This document shows, piece by piece, positions 8,265-18,715 of a stretch of DNA of 64,000 nt. The stretch comes from Aliiruegeria lutimaris (GTDB taxonomy: Bacteria; Pseudomonadota; Alphaproteobacteria; Rhodobacterales; Rhodobacteraceae), in contig NZ_FNEK01000006.1 of the NCBI RefSeq assembly GCF_900099935.1, forward strand, positions 51,344 to 115,343, read 5' to 3'. Position 1 is the stretch's first letter; each line of letters opens with the position of its first letter. A program made the translations under genes and the position numbers. A model generated the notes under the pieces. It worked only from the letters and a program-made list of their open reading frames with translations, did not search any database and was not told the DNA's origin.

Positions 8265-9128
8265 ATGACAAATATGGACAAGCGTGATCGTGTGGTGACG
8301 TTCCGCGAAAGGCTGATCGCGCAGATGGCAGCCTCCGGGATGAACCGCAGTGCTCTGGCGCGCGCCACGGGTGTGGACCGCTCCACCGTGGCCCAGATCC
8401 TGGCCGAAGGGACGGCGCGGCTGCCGAATGCGCATCTGGCGGCGGAATGCGCCCGCGCGCTCGGAGTTTCCTCGGACTGGTTGCTGGGTCTGACGGATCG
8501 ACCCGAACGGCCCGGCGATGTGCTGGCCGCGGCGATGACAATGACCGAGGCAGCGCGTTCCTCGGCAGATGCGCAGCTTCACGAGTGGCACCGGGAAGCC
8601 GCCGGTTCCAAAATCCGCCACGTTCCGGCGACGTTGCCGGATGTGCTCAAGACCGAGGCGCTGCTGAACTGGGAGTACAGCCGCTTCCTTGGCAAGACAC
8701 CGGAGCAGGCAATAGGTGCCTCGCAGGATCGTTTCGGCCTTCTGGGCGAGCAGATGTCGGATTACGAGATCGCCATATCAACGGGCGAGTTGCGCGCTTT
8801 TGCCAGCGGGGCTGGGTACTACCAGGGGCTCGATGCCGGGATACGGCGTGAACAGCTCGATTACCTGATCGAGGCCTCGCGCGAGATCTATCCCGCCTTG
8901 CGCTTGTTCCTGTTCGATGCACGCCGGGTCTTCAGCGCGCCGGTCACCGTGTTCGGCTCTTTCCTCGGCGTGGTCTATGTCGGGCGGTTCTACCTGGCTT
9001 TCCGCTCGCGCGACCGGGTTCGCTCCCTGGCCGAACATTTCGACAACCTCGTCCGGGAGGCGGAAATCGGCGACAGGTCAGTCTCCGACTGGTTGACGGA
9101 GCTGCGCGACGGGGCCGAGATGGCTTGA
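8265..9128 (+). CDS. XRE-family transcriptional regulator
   Basis: A 287-aa protein. The N-terminal helix-turn-helix domain (residues about 12-70) reads FRERLIAQMAASGMNRSALARATGVDRSTV and ends in SSDWLLGLTD, typical of XRE/Cro regulators. Residues 100-280 form a larger C-terminal domain of unknown ligand, with VFGSFLGVVYVGRFYLAFRS. Two TCTGCAA direct repeats 41 bases apart (8215 and 8256) lie in the divergent intergenic region and could be operators. An ATG three codons in (MDKRDR) is an alternative start. The regulated genes are unknown; the divergent DUF2061 gene is a candidate. Confidence 0.8.
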   Translation: MTNMDKRDRVVTFRERLIAQMAASGMNRSALARATGVDRSTVAQILAEGTARLPNAHLAAECARALGVSSDWLLGLTDRPERPGDVLAAAMTMTEAARSSADAQLHEWHREAAGSKIRHVPATLPDVLKTEALLNWEYSRFLGKTPEQAIGASQDRFGLLGEQMSDYEIAISTGELRAFASGAGYYQGLDAGIRREQLDYLIEASREIYPALRLFLFDARRVFSAPVTVFGSFLGVVYVGRFYLAFRSRDRVRSLAEHFDNLVREAEIGDRSVSDWLTELRDGAEMA

Positions 9129-9180
9129 CCTCCTCGGGGGCAACACGGCAGATGCAGGAATGCAAACAGGATCCCGCCCC

Positions 9181-9915
9181 ATGAAGCCATTTCTCATTCT
9201 GCAATTGCGCCCCGAACCGGAGGCCTCGGACAATGAATTCGATGCCTTCCTCGAAAAGGGGGGGATGCGGCTCGAAGAGACACGGCGGATCCGGCTGGAA
9301 CGGGAGGAGATCCCCGCCGACCTCGACCTGACCGATTATGCCGGCGTGATCGTCGGCGGCGGTCCGGGATGCGTGTCGGACCCGGACGAAAGCAAGCCCG
9401 CCATCGAGAAGCATATCGAGGAGGAGATCCTCGGCCTGATGCCGCAGATCACCGAACAGGACATTCCCTTCATGGGATGCTGCTACGGGATCGGTATCCT
9501 GGCGCATCATCTTGGCGGGAAGGTATCGAAGGAGCGCTATGGCGAACCGGTGGGAGCGGTGCCCTGCACCGTCACCGCCATTGGGCGGGCCGATCCGGTT
9601 CTGGCGGGACTGCCGGAGCGGTTCGAAGCGCTGGTCGGGCACAAGGAGGCTGTGCAGGAGTTGCCGCGGGGCTGTGTGCAATTGCTGAGCTCGGAGCCTT
9701 GCCCGTTCCAGATGATCCGCCACGGGCAGAATGTCTATGCCACGCAGTTCCACCCGGAGGCCGATGGCGCGGTCTTCGCGCTTCGCATCGCCATCTACAA
9801 GGACAAGGGCTATTTTCCGCCTCAGGAGGCCGAGGCGCTGACCCGCACCGTGCTGGCCTCGAAGACCGAGCTTGCCCCGCGTATCCTGCGCAATTTCGTC
9901 GAGCGATATCGGTAA
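9181..9915 (+). CDS. Class I glutamine amidotransferase (GMP synthase-like)
   Basis: A 244-aa protein with the class I glutamine amidotransferase fold: VIVGGGPGCVSDP near residue 57, nucleophile Cys101 in MGCCYGIGILAHHLGG, and His191/Glu193 in TQFHPEAD. The triad is intact. No synthetase partner is fused or adjacent, so it belongs to the stand-alone group whose members include gamma-glutamyl hydrolases of polyamine or amino compounds. The substrate is not known. The ATG at MKPFLILQLR was chosen over an ATG seven codons upstream because the family begins near this strand. Confidence 0.85.
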   Translation: MKPFLILQLRPEPEASDNEFDAFLEKGGMRLEETRRIRLEREEIPADLDLTDYAGVIVGGGPGCVSDPDESKPAIEKHIEEEILGLMPQITEQDIPFMGCCYGIGILAHHLGGKVSKERYGEPVGAVPCTVTAIGRADPVLAGLPERFEALVGHKEAVQELPRGCVQLLSSEPCPFQMIRHGQNVYATQFHPEADGAVFALRIAIYKDKGYFPPQEAEALTRTVLASKTELAPRILRNFVERYR

Positions 9916-10044
9916 TTTTTCTCGCCCGGGCGTTCGACCTCCGTGCCGGGAACACTATTTAGGGCCAAACGGGTATTGGAGATGACCCGAAAGCGGCGCA
10001 AGGTTGACTCCTGTCCGCTGAAACTGGACACCGGAGGGGATGTT

Positions 10045-11148
<1,104 letters not shown>

Positions 11149-11150
11149 TC

Positions 11151-11843
11151 TCAGCCTCGACGTGTTCCGAAAAGCTTCTGCGCCGCCTCGGCGCGGTTGC
11201 GCACGCCGAGCTTGCGATAGGCTGATTTGGTGTAATCGGCGACGGTATTTGGCGAGAGGTCGAGCTTTCCAGCGCATTCCTTGCGCGAATCTCCCGTCCC
11301 GATCAGCTCGATGATTTCTCTTTCGCGGGGCGTCAGAAGGCTGAACCCGTCGGCATCGGTATGCGACAGTTCTTCGAAACGGCGATGCAGAAGCAGGCAG
11401 AAACCGCGGATATCTGCCAGTTGATCAGACATTTCGGCCTCGAACCGCTCGCGGTCCAGAGAGGTGCCGATATTGAAGCCGCCGAATCGCGGTGAGCCGT
11501 CCAGCCGGGTCGGGATGCCGAAGCCAGTCCGAAATCCGACCTTTTCGGCGGTAAGAATGAGTGCGCGGGCTTCCTCCGGCAGGTAGTCATGAGTCTGCAG
11601 GTACTCCACGCCCGTGCGCGTGGCCTGATAGCTTGAACAGCAATATTCCAGAAAAGGGTCGCGGGCAGGATCGGCCGTCCCGTAGATCTGCGGGATGTTC
11701 GTTCTCAGATCGACCGTGCTACGTTCCGCGTTGGTCAAGATATAGATGACATGCGGAAAACCGGCGGCGGCGAAACTCTCAATGGCGCCGGCCCAAAGAC
11801 CCTCCGCTGTTGCCTCGCGTTCCAGCAAGGCCGCACGTTCCAT
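11151..11843 (-). CDS. Orphan LuxR-family regulator
   Basis: A 230-aa protein with an N-terminal autoinducer-binding-like domain (residues about 15-155) and a C-terminal LuxR helix-turn-helix (167-228: LTPREREIIELIGTG, LSPNTVADYTKSAYRKLGVRNRAEA). Asp62-Pro63 match the conserved Asp-Pro of acyl-homoserine-lactone receptors, but the tryptophan normally found some 15 residues later is not visible (region RTGVEYLQT). No luxI synthase is in the window. The ATG was chosen; a GTG two codons upstream (11849) has a better-spaced G-rich ribosome-binding tract. Its stop lies three bases from folE2, convergent. Confidence 0.85.
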   Translation of the reverse strand: MERAALLEREATAEGLWAGAIESFAAAGFPHVIYILTNAERSTVDLRTNIPQIYGTADPARDPFLEYCCSSYQATRTGVEYLQTHDYLPEEARALILTAEKVGFRTGFGIPTRLDGSPRFGGFNIGTSLDRERFEAEMSDQLADIRGFCLLLHRRFEELSHTDADGFSLLTPREREIIELIGTGDSRKECAGKLDLSPNTVADYTKSAYRKLGVRNRAEAAQKLFGTRRG

Positions 11844-11849
11844 CAACAC

Positions 11850-12213
11850 CGACAGCCCCCCATTTGGGGGGATATTCGTCGCCCCCCCACACTTGTACTC
11901 TTCACACGTACCCGGGGCGGTCCCGGGCAATTTAAACCGGTTCTAATTCTAACGAGTTCAGCCGACCAGTACGAAATACTTTTTTCAATTCAGGCGCGTG
12001 GTCTGAACGGGTTTTGTTTCCATGTCCCCTCGGAACTGCCTGTCCGGCCCATGAGCCCGCGGGGCCGCAACGTGGAGATCTGCTCGTCCTCCCGTCAGGT
12101 GGGGGGCAGGCAAAAACGATGACCGGCTGCGGTGAGTGAGTGGCACCTCGGTCGGTCATCGTTACATTGCCGGGTGTTGACAGCCGCGTGCAGGCACGCC
12201 AACCCTTGCCGCC
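11850..12213. other. Divergent intergenic region between luxR and trkH
   Basis: About 360 bases with no supported gene. On the minus strand it encodes the luxR leader, with a CCCCCC-ATTT-GGGGGG inverted repeat at 11856-11871. Further along are a CCCGGGGCGGTCCCGGG inverted repeat near 11912-11928 and an AACCGGTT palindrome around 11936. Short frames on both strands lack start signals and conserved features. Confidence 0.45.
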
Positions 12214-13662
12214 ATGTTCGACTATCGCCCCGTAGGATACGTCATTGGCTTGCTTGTCGCCGCACTCGGGGCGGTCATGCTGCTGCCGATGCTGGCCGAC
12301 CTTATTTCAGGGAACGAGCACTGGTTCGTGTTCCTGGTCTCCTCGCTCGTGACGATATTCGTTGGCGGCCTGATTGCGCTGGCCTGTCAGAATGGCGTCG
12401 AGGCGGGGCTGACGATCCGGCAGACCTTTATCCTGACAACGGGTGTCTGGGTGATGCTGCCTGTGTTCGGGGCCATTCCCTTCGTGCTGGGCGAGACGCA
12501 GGCCAGTTACACCGACGCATTCTTCGAAGCGATGTCCGGGCTGACCACGACCGGTTCGACCGTCTTTACCGGGCTCGATGATCTGCCCGAGGGCCTGCTG
12601 CTGTGGCGCGGGCTCATGCAATGGCTTGGCGGTATCGGCATCATCGTCGTGGCGATGGTGTTCCTGCCCGAACTGCGGGTCGGGGGGATGCAGATCTTTC
12701 GCTCCGAAGCCTTCGACACCTTTGGCAAGATCCTGCCGCGCGCGGGCCAGATCGCCAGCCAGATCTCGGTGATCTATTTCCTTCTCACGGCCGCCTGCGC
12801 GCTGGTCTATGGGAGCCTTGGCATGGCGCCGCTGGATGCAGTCACCCATGCCATGACCACGATCGCCACCGGTGGTTTCTCCAATTACGATGCCTCTTTC
12901 GGCGGGTTCCACGCTGGGGTGGAATATGCGGCAGCGGCGTTCATGATCCTCGCTGGCCTGCCCTTCGTGCGCTACGTGCAGATGGTTGCCGGGAGCTGGA
13001 ACGCGCCGTTGAGGGACCCGCAGGTGCGTGCTTTCGTTGGTATCGTGGCGACGGCGGCGCTGCTGATGGCCCTCTGGCAGGTTTCCCAGAGCGGGCGTGA
13101 CTGGGAGCCGGCGATCCGCAAGAGCCTGTTCAACGTGGCATCGATCATCACCGGCACCGGCTATGCCAGCGAGGATTACATGCTCTGGGGGGCCTTCCCG
13201 GTAACACTCTTTTTCTTTGTCGGGCTGGTCGGCGGCTGCGCGGGCTCGACCGCCTGCTCGGTCAAGGTCTTTCGCTACCAGCTCCTGTTTGGCGCGATCA
13301 TGACCCAGGTGAAGGCGCTGCATTCGCCGCGCGGCATGTTCCCGCTGCGCTACGACGGTCGCACGGTTTCCGAGGACGTGCTGAGCTCGGTGATGTCCTT
13401 CTTCGTCATGTTCATGGTGACTCTGGGGGCGCTCTCGGCGGCTTTGGCGCTGACGGGACTGGATTTCATCACCTCGGTTTCCGGGGCGGGCGCGGCGCTG
13501 GGCAATATCGGTCCGGGGCTGGGGCCCATCATCGGGCCGGCTGGGAATTTCGGAGAGCTGAACACGACCGCGAAATGGCTGCTCTCGATCGGGATGCTGA
13601 TCGGGCGGCTGGAACTGCTCGTCGTCTTTGCCATCTTCACGGTGAATTTCTGGCGCCGGTGA
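12214..13662 (+). CDS. trkH: Trk-type potassium uptake channel subunit TrkH
   Basis: A 482-aa membrane protein that forms the K+ translocating part of the Trk system. It shows the four pore-loop signatures of the family: MSGLTTTGSTVFTGLD, MTTIATGGFSNYD, ASIITGTGYASEDY and GAALGNIGPGLGPIIGPAGNF. PFVRYVQ and GGCAGSTACSVKVFRYQLL are also typical. The regulatory NAD-binding subunit TrkA is not in the window. Start is the ATG at MFDYRPVGYVIG, where the first helix begins. Confidence 0.95.
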   Translation: MFDYRPVGYVIGLLVAALGAVMLLPMLADLISGNEHWFVFLVSSLVTIFVGGLIALACQNGVEAGLTIRQTFILTTGVWVMLPVFGAIPFVLGETQASYTDAFFEAMSGLTTTGSTVFTGLDDLPEGLLLWRGLMQWLGGIGIIVVAMVFLPELRVGGMQIFRSEAFDTFGKILPRAGQIASQISVIYFLLTAACALVYGSLGMAPLDAVTHAMTTIATGGFSNYDASFGGFHAGVEYAAAAFMILAGLPFVRYVQMVAGSWNAPLRDPQVRAFVGIVATAALLMALWQVSQSGRDWEPAIRKSLFNVASIITGTGYASEDYMLWGAFPVTLFFFVGLVGGCAGSTACSVKVFRYQLLFGAIMTQVKALHSPRGMFPLRYDGRTVSEDVLSSVMSFFVMFMVTLGALSAALALTGLDFITSVSGAGAALGNIGPGLGPIIGPAGNFGELNTTAKWLLSIGMLIGRLELLVVFAIFTVNFWRR

Positions 13663-13720
13663 GCGCTGGAACGGAAGCGCGGGGCGCGGGGTCAGGTGAT
13701 CCCGAGCCCCGCCGCCTGTG

Positions 13721-15496
13721 TCAGTTCCAGCAACTGATCCGCACGGTCACGTCGCCCGCCAGCGTCACCAGGTCTTCGGGTGCCAGCGATTTGTTGAGAA
13801 CGGCCGCACGCGGCGACAGGCCCGCTTGGCCGAGGAAATCGGCGATGGCCGGCACGTCGACGGCAAAGTTCACATCCGGCGGGAGCTGCTTGTCTGCCTG
13901 CTCGTTGCGCGCCCTGAGCATTCCCAGCACCGCGCCGGTCGTGTCGAAGACCGGGCCTCCGGCATCGCCCGGCAGGGCGGACAGCGCGAGGCGCTCGACG
14001 AATTCCTCGCCCTGAAGGCCGCGAATATCAGCAAGCGTTCCGAAGGTCAGCACGGGCAGGTCGAGGATGTCCTCATAGGAGAAGCCGGCCAGCGTAACCT
14101 CGGAGTTCAGCCGCGGCACCGAGCCCTGGAATTCGGCCACCGCGAGCGGGCGCAGGGATTGGCGCGGGGTCAGGAGGGCAAGCCCGAGCGTATCATCCCG
14201 CGACGTCACGTCGGCCTCGATCTCCTCGCCGATGGTGATCCGGGCGCATTGGCCCAGCACATCGGTCGTTGTCAGGACCTTGCCGGTTTCGTCGATATAG
14301 AAACCGCTGCGCGAGCGCTCCGGGCGGCGGATTTTAAGGCCTGCCATCAGGTCAATGCGTTGATCCGAGCCGTCGCCCGACAGCGCGTTGTCGGGCAGAA
14401 CGATGCCCTCCACTGGCGCGAAGCTCTCCTGCATGGTGTTGACGACGCGCTCCATCACCCGCGCGTCGCCGCCGGGCTTCCAGCTGACGGTGAAGCCCTT
14501 GATCGCGCCATCCTTGAGCTCGGCATAGCTGTAGGAGTTCAGCGTGGAGGACTGCCCGGTCAGCACGAAGCTCTGCTTCTTGCGCTCGCGGAAGCCCTCG
14601 GTGGGTACCATTTCGAGCGTCTGCATGATGTCGTAGAGGCCGAACAGGGTCGCTTCGTCGCCCGACTGGCTGATCAGGATCACCTGGACCTCGTCCTCGT
14701 CGGTGCTGTCGTAATGCACGAAAGGCGCCTCGGCGCGGGAATACTTGACCTTGCCGGTGGGCAGGATCATTTCGATCCCGGCAGCATCGTCGCGCACGGA
14801 GGCGAGGCCGAGATCGGCGAAGGGGGAGCGGTAATCCCCGACCAGCTCGGTTCGCTGCCTGGTGGTCAGAACGCCGGTCGCGTCATAGCCCTTGGCCTCC
14901 TGCCAGGCAGCCATTGCGCGCCGTGTACCGGCGCCGAAGGAGCCGTCGATTGCCGCGTCGTAGAAACCTTCCCATTTCAGGCTTTCCTGCAGCAGCATGC
15001 GCTGCGCGGCATCGAGCGCGCGTTCGCTGGCGCGCGCCTCGCCCGGGGTCTCGTCGGGGATGTAGGCCGGCGGAACCGGTTCCTGCGCCAATGGCTGGTC
15101 CGTCTGTTCAGGCTGGGCGAGAGGCGACAGCACGGTGTCTTGCGGCGTGGCAAGCAGCGCATTCGCGCCAACGGGCCAGAATTGCTGTTCGTACTGGTTG
15201 CTGTAGGCGATGTAGCTGTCCTGCGGAATCAGCCGCCCGCGCTTGAGAGCACCCAATTCGGCACTGGCCGCGGCCGGGGTGTAGGGGCCCAGGGCAACGG
15301 CGTACCAGCGGCCGCCGACCCGGAAGCCCGCCACGTTGGGAAAGCTGGCCGCGTAGCTGCGCGCGCGCGCCTCGCCATCGGCCAACGTCCGCAAGGCTTC
15401 GATCTGGATCCAGGCGCTTCCCTGTTCCTGCGCGTGCGCGCTGGAGGAAAAAACCGAAAGAACGAGGGAAAATACAAGAACAAGAAAAGTCTTCAC
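13721..15496 (-). CDS. Secreted SPOR-like/peptidoglycan-binding protein with catalytically dead trypsin-like domain
   Basis: A 591-aa exported protein. Residues 1-22 are a signal peptide (SSAHA-Q). Residues 28-85 resemble a SPOR-like fold (WIQIEALRTLADGEARARSY, WYAVALGPY). Residues 165-217 are a PG_binding_1 domain (EGFYDAAIDGSFGAGTRRAM). Residues 385-560 have the trypsin fold, but the catalytic positions are changed: Asp412 in VLTTTDV where LTNAHV is usual, Gly438 in TLGLALL where DLALL is usual, and Ala512 in GDAGGP in place of GDSGGP. It is therefore probably a binding or scaffold protein. Start is GTG with GAGGAC upstream. It is convergent with trkH. Confidence 0.85.
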   Translation of the reverse strand: MKTFLVLVFSLVLSVFSSSAHAQEQGSAWIQIEALRTLADGEARARSYAASFPNVAGFRVGGRWYAVALGPYTPAAASAELGALKRGRLIPQDSYIAYSNQYEQQFWPVGANALLATPQDTVLSPLAQPEQTDQPLAQEPVPPAYIPDETPGEARASERALDAAQRMLLQESLKWEGFYDAAIDGSFGAGTRRAMAAWQEAKGYDATGVLTTRQRTELVGDYRSPFADLGLASVRDDAAGIEMILPTGKVKYSRAEAPFVHYDSTDEDEVQVILISQSGDEATLFGLYDIMQTLEMVPTEGFRERKKQSFVLTGQSSTLNSYSYAELKDGAIKGFTVSWKPGGDARVMERVVNTMQESFAPVEGIVLPDNALSGDGSDQRIDLMAGLKIRRPERSRSGFYIDETGKVLTTTDVLGQCARITIGEEIEADVTSRDDTLGLALLTPRQSLRPLAVAEFQGSVPRLNSEVTLAGFSYEDILDLPVLTFGTLADIRGLQGEEFVERLALSALPGDAGGPVFDTTGAVLGMLRARNEQADKQLPPDVNFAVDVPAIADFLGQAGLSPRAAVLNKSLAPEDLVTLAGDVTVRISCWN

Positions 15497-15801
15497 TGCG
15501 TCGTCCTCAATAAAAACTGGCGCCTTGGCGGTGCCGAATGGTTCTTTCGGGACAAAATAGCAGAGCGGCGGCGCTGTGCACTTCAAATCTGCCACAGGCC
15601 GCTATGCGTGGCGCGGATGCATCGACAGGGCGACGGTTGCGAGCGGCGCCACCGTCAAGGGCGACAAAGGCGTTGGTTTCTTGGCAAACCCGCCTTGATG
15701 ACCGGGGCGCTTCATTGACCCCAATGCCCCGCAAGCCTATTGAGACGCGAAATCACGACGCGCCGTGCGCGCGACCACGTTAAAGAGACCGGGACATCGC
15801 A
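15497..15801. other. Divergent promoter region between the pseudo-protease gene and glyQ
   Basis: About 305 bases. No frame has a convincing start or motif. It should hold the promoters of both flanking genes, but no clear -35/-10 pair or known leader RNA was recognised. Confidence 0.4.
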
Positions 15802-16728
<927 letters not shown>

Positions 16729-16760
16729 TGGCGCCTGATCGCCAGAAGTGCCAGCTGGCT

Positions 16761-16955
16761 TCAGGCCAGCCCGGGCAGCAGGGCTTTCAGCCCGGTCGCG
16801 ATCATGTCGATCGCGATGGCGCGTTGTACCTGCGGAGACGCACCCTCGGTCACGCCGAGAAAGACCGGCAGGTTGGTAATCGGGTTCATGATGGTGAAAA
16901 GCGCGCCGAAGAACTTGATCGCGAATTCGAGGTCAATGGAAATGGCCTCGTGCAA
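16761..16955 (-). pseudogene. 5' remnant of a MarC-family membrane protein gene
   Basis: A 64-codon frame whose first 50 residues (IKFFGALFTIMNPITNLPVF, LGVTEGASPQVQRAIAIDMI) match the N-terminus of MarC/UPF0056 proteins, which are about 200 aa with six helices. After that the similarity stops and the frame ends in GLKALLPGLA. Only 32 bases separate the stop from glyQ, so the missing part was deleted, not merely frameshifted. It is divergent from the DUF6446 gene. A short product could still be made, but family function is unlikely. Confidence 0.7.
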
Positions 16956-17026
16956 AAAGTGTCGGCCTCCGCGCTAACATGGCTGCGGTTGTGTCGGAAG
17001 CCTGTCCGTTGCGGGAGGGTCGCGGT

Positions 17027-17494
17027 ATGAGCGGCAAGATTTTCGCAGGAGGTATCGTGGTGCTCGCCCTGATTGCCGGAATCGCGATGTATTACCTGCA
17101 GGTCTATTACTATTACGAAGAGGTGGATGTCTCTGCCGAGCAGGTGACGCTGACTTTGCTCGAAGGGTCGGCCGATCCCATCGTTGCCGACAACCTGCAG
17201 GCCATCGACGCGACCTCCTCGCCGATCCGCTACCGGGCCTGTTTCACCACGTCCCACTCGCTCGCGATGCTGAGCGAGACCTATGAGATGTATGAAGGCG
17301 CCGAGCCGCTCATCGCTCCCTATTGGTTTGAGTGTTTCGACGCGATGGAAGTCGGCAAGGCGCTGGAAAAGGGCCGCGCGCTGGCCTTCCTCGGCCAGAA
17401 AAACATCGCCCATGGTGTAGACCGCGTCGTCGCCGTGATGGAGGATGGGCGCGGCTTCGTCTGGCACCAGGTCAACGAGGAGATCAAGAAGTGA
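17027..17494 (+). CDS. DUF6446-type membrane-anchored protein
   Basis: A 155-aa protein with one N-terminal membrane segment (GGIVVLALIAGIAMYYLQVYYYY) and a periplasmic domain with RYRACFTTSHSL, YWFECFDAMEVG and AFLGQKNIAHGVDRVVAVM. I recognise it as the DUF6446 type found between glycyl-tRNA synthetase genes in Rhodobacterales; its function is unknown. The ATG at MSGKIFAG was chosen because the membrane anchor begins there. Its stop overlaps the gltS start by four bases. Confidence 0.75.
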   Translation: MSGKIFAGGIVVLALIAGIAMYYLQVYYYYEEVDVSAEQVTLTLLEGSADPIVADNLQAIDATSSPIRYRACFTTSHSLAMLSETYEMYEGAEPLIAPYWFECFDAMEVGKALEKGRALAFLGQKNIAHGVDRVVAVMEDGRGFVWHQVNEEIKK

Positions 17495-18705
17495 CTCCGG
17501 AAGTCATTGACATACATCCATTTATTTCCGTTACCGTGGCGTTTCTGGTTTATATCCTGGGGGCCAAGCTGACCCGGAAGGTGGCCTTCCTGCGCGATTT
17601 CAACATACCCGAGCCGGTTTCGGGCGGTTTGCTCGTTGCCGTTGCAACCATGTTGGTCTTTATCTTCTACGACCGCGCAATCTCATTCGACCTGTCCGCG
17701 CGGGACTATTTCCTGCTCGTCTTCTTCACGGGCATCGGCCTGAACGCCCGAATCTCGGACCTGGTGAAAGGCGGCTTGCCGCTGGCGATCCTGCTGGGGC
17801 TGACGATAGTCTACGTGATCCTTCAGAATATCATCGGCGTGGCTGGCGCGCGGCTCTTCTCGCTGCCGCCGGAATTCTCGGTGTTGCTGAGCTCGGCCGC
17901 GCTGATTGGCGGGCATGGCACCGTGATCGCCTGGACGCCGCGCATCGAGGAAATGACCGGCGGCGCCGCGGGCGTCAGCGAGCTGGGCGTGGCCGTGGCG
18001 ACGATCGGGCTGGTCTGCGCGGCGCTGATTGGTGGCCCGATCGCGAAATACCTGATCAACCGCTGGCGGCTGGAGCCGGATCGGCCGGACGAGGAACCCA
18101 CGGTCGGTGTTTCCTTCGAGGACGAGGGATCGGAGACGATCAACCACCTCTCCTTCATGCGGGTCATGCTCTGGGTCCATGTGACCATCATTATTGGCTA
18201 CGCGCTCTGGGAAACGCTGGAATACCACGGAATAAACCTGCCGCCCTTCGTGCCCTGCCTGCTGGCCGGGATCGTGCTCGGCAACCTGATCCCGGTAATC
18301 CTGCCGCGCGTGGTCGAGGTGCGCCGCACGTCAACGCTGGCCATGGTCTCCGACTTCTCGCTCGGCACCTTCCTTGCCATGTCTCTGATGTCGCTCCAGC
18401 TCTGGACGCTGCAGGGCATGGGGCTGGTGCTGATCGTGGTGATGACGGCGCAGACACTGCTTTCCATCGTATTTGCCATCCACGTGCTCTTCCCGGCCAT
18501 GGGGCGCGGCTACCGCGCCGCCGTGCTGGCCTCCGGTTTCGGCGGCGTCACGCTCGGCGCCACGCCGACGGCCATCGCCAACATGACAGCCGTCACCAAG
18601 CGCTACGGGCCCTCGCCCATGGCCTTCGTCATCCTGCCGCTTGTCTCGGCCTTTTTCGTGGACATCGTGAACAGCTTCGCGATCCAGTTCTTCCTTCCGC
18701 TCTGA
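17491..18705 (+). CDS. gltS: Sodium/glutamate symporter
   Basis: A 404-aa membrane protein of the GltS family, which imports glutamate with Na+. Two inverted halves are visible: FTGIGLNARISDLVKGG and LIGGHGTVIAWTPRIEEM in the first, SDFSLGTFLAMSLMSLQLW and GFGGVTLGATPTAIANM in the second. The start is GTG in a GTGA overlap with the preceding stop, so translation is probably coupled. The open frame further upstream is the shadow of DUF6446. The gene lies between glyQ and glyS. Confidence 0.92.
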   Translation: MTPEVIDIHPFISVTVAFLVYILGAKLTRKVAFLRDFNIPEPVSGGLLVAVATMLVFIFYDRAISFDLSARDYFLLVFFTGIGLNARISDLVKGGLPLAILLGLTIVYVILQNIIGVAGARLFSLPPEFSVLLSSAALIGGHGTVIAWTPRIEEMTGGAAGVSELGVAVATIGLVCAALIGGPIAKYLINRWRLEPDRPDEEPTVGVSFEDEGSETINHLSFMRVMLWVHVTIIIGYALWETLEYHGINLPPFVPCLLAGIVLGNLIPVILPRVVEVRRTSTLAMVSDFSLGTFLAMSLMSLQLWTLQGMGLVLIVVMTAQTLLSIVFAIHVLFPAMGRGYRAAVLASGFGGVTLGATPTAIANMTAVTKRYGPSPMAFVILPLVSAFFVDIVNSFAIQFFLPL

Positions 18706-18715
18706 GGACCCCGCA

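Noticed and set aside
12132..12581. A 149-codon plus-strand frame overlapping the start of trkH
   Set aside because: It overlaps the first helices of TrkH in another frame and has no family features.
13718..15718. A 666-codon plus-strand frame opposite the pseudo-protease
   Set aside because: The minus-strand product has a signal peptide and known domains; the plus-strand product has none.
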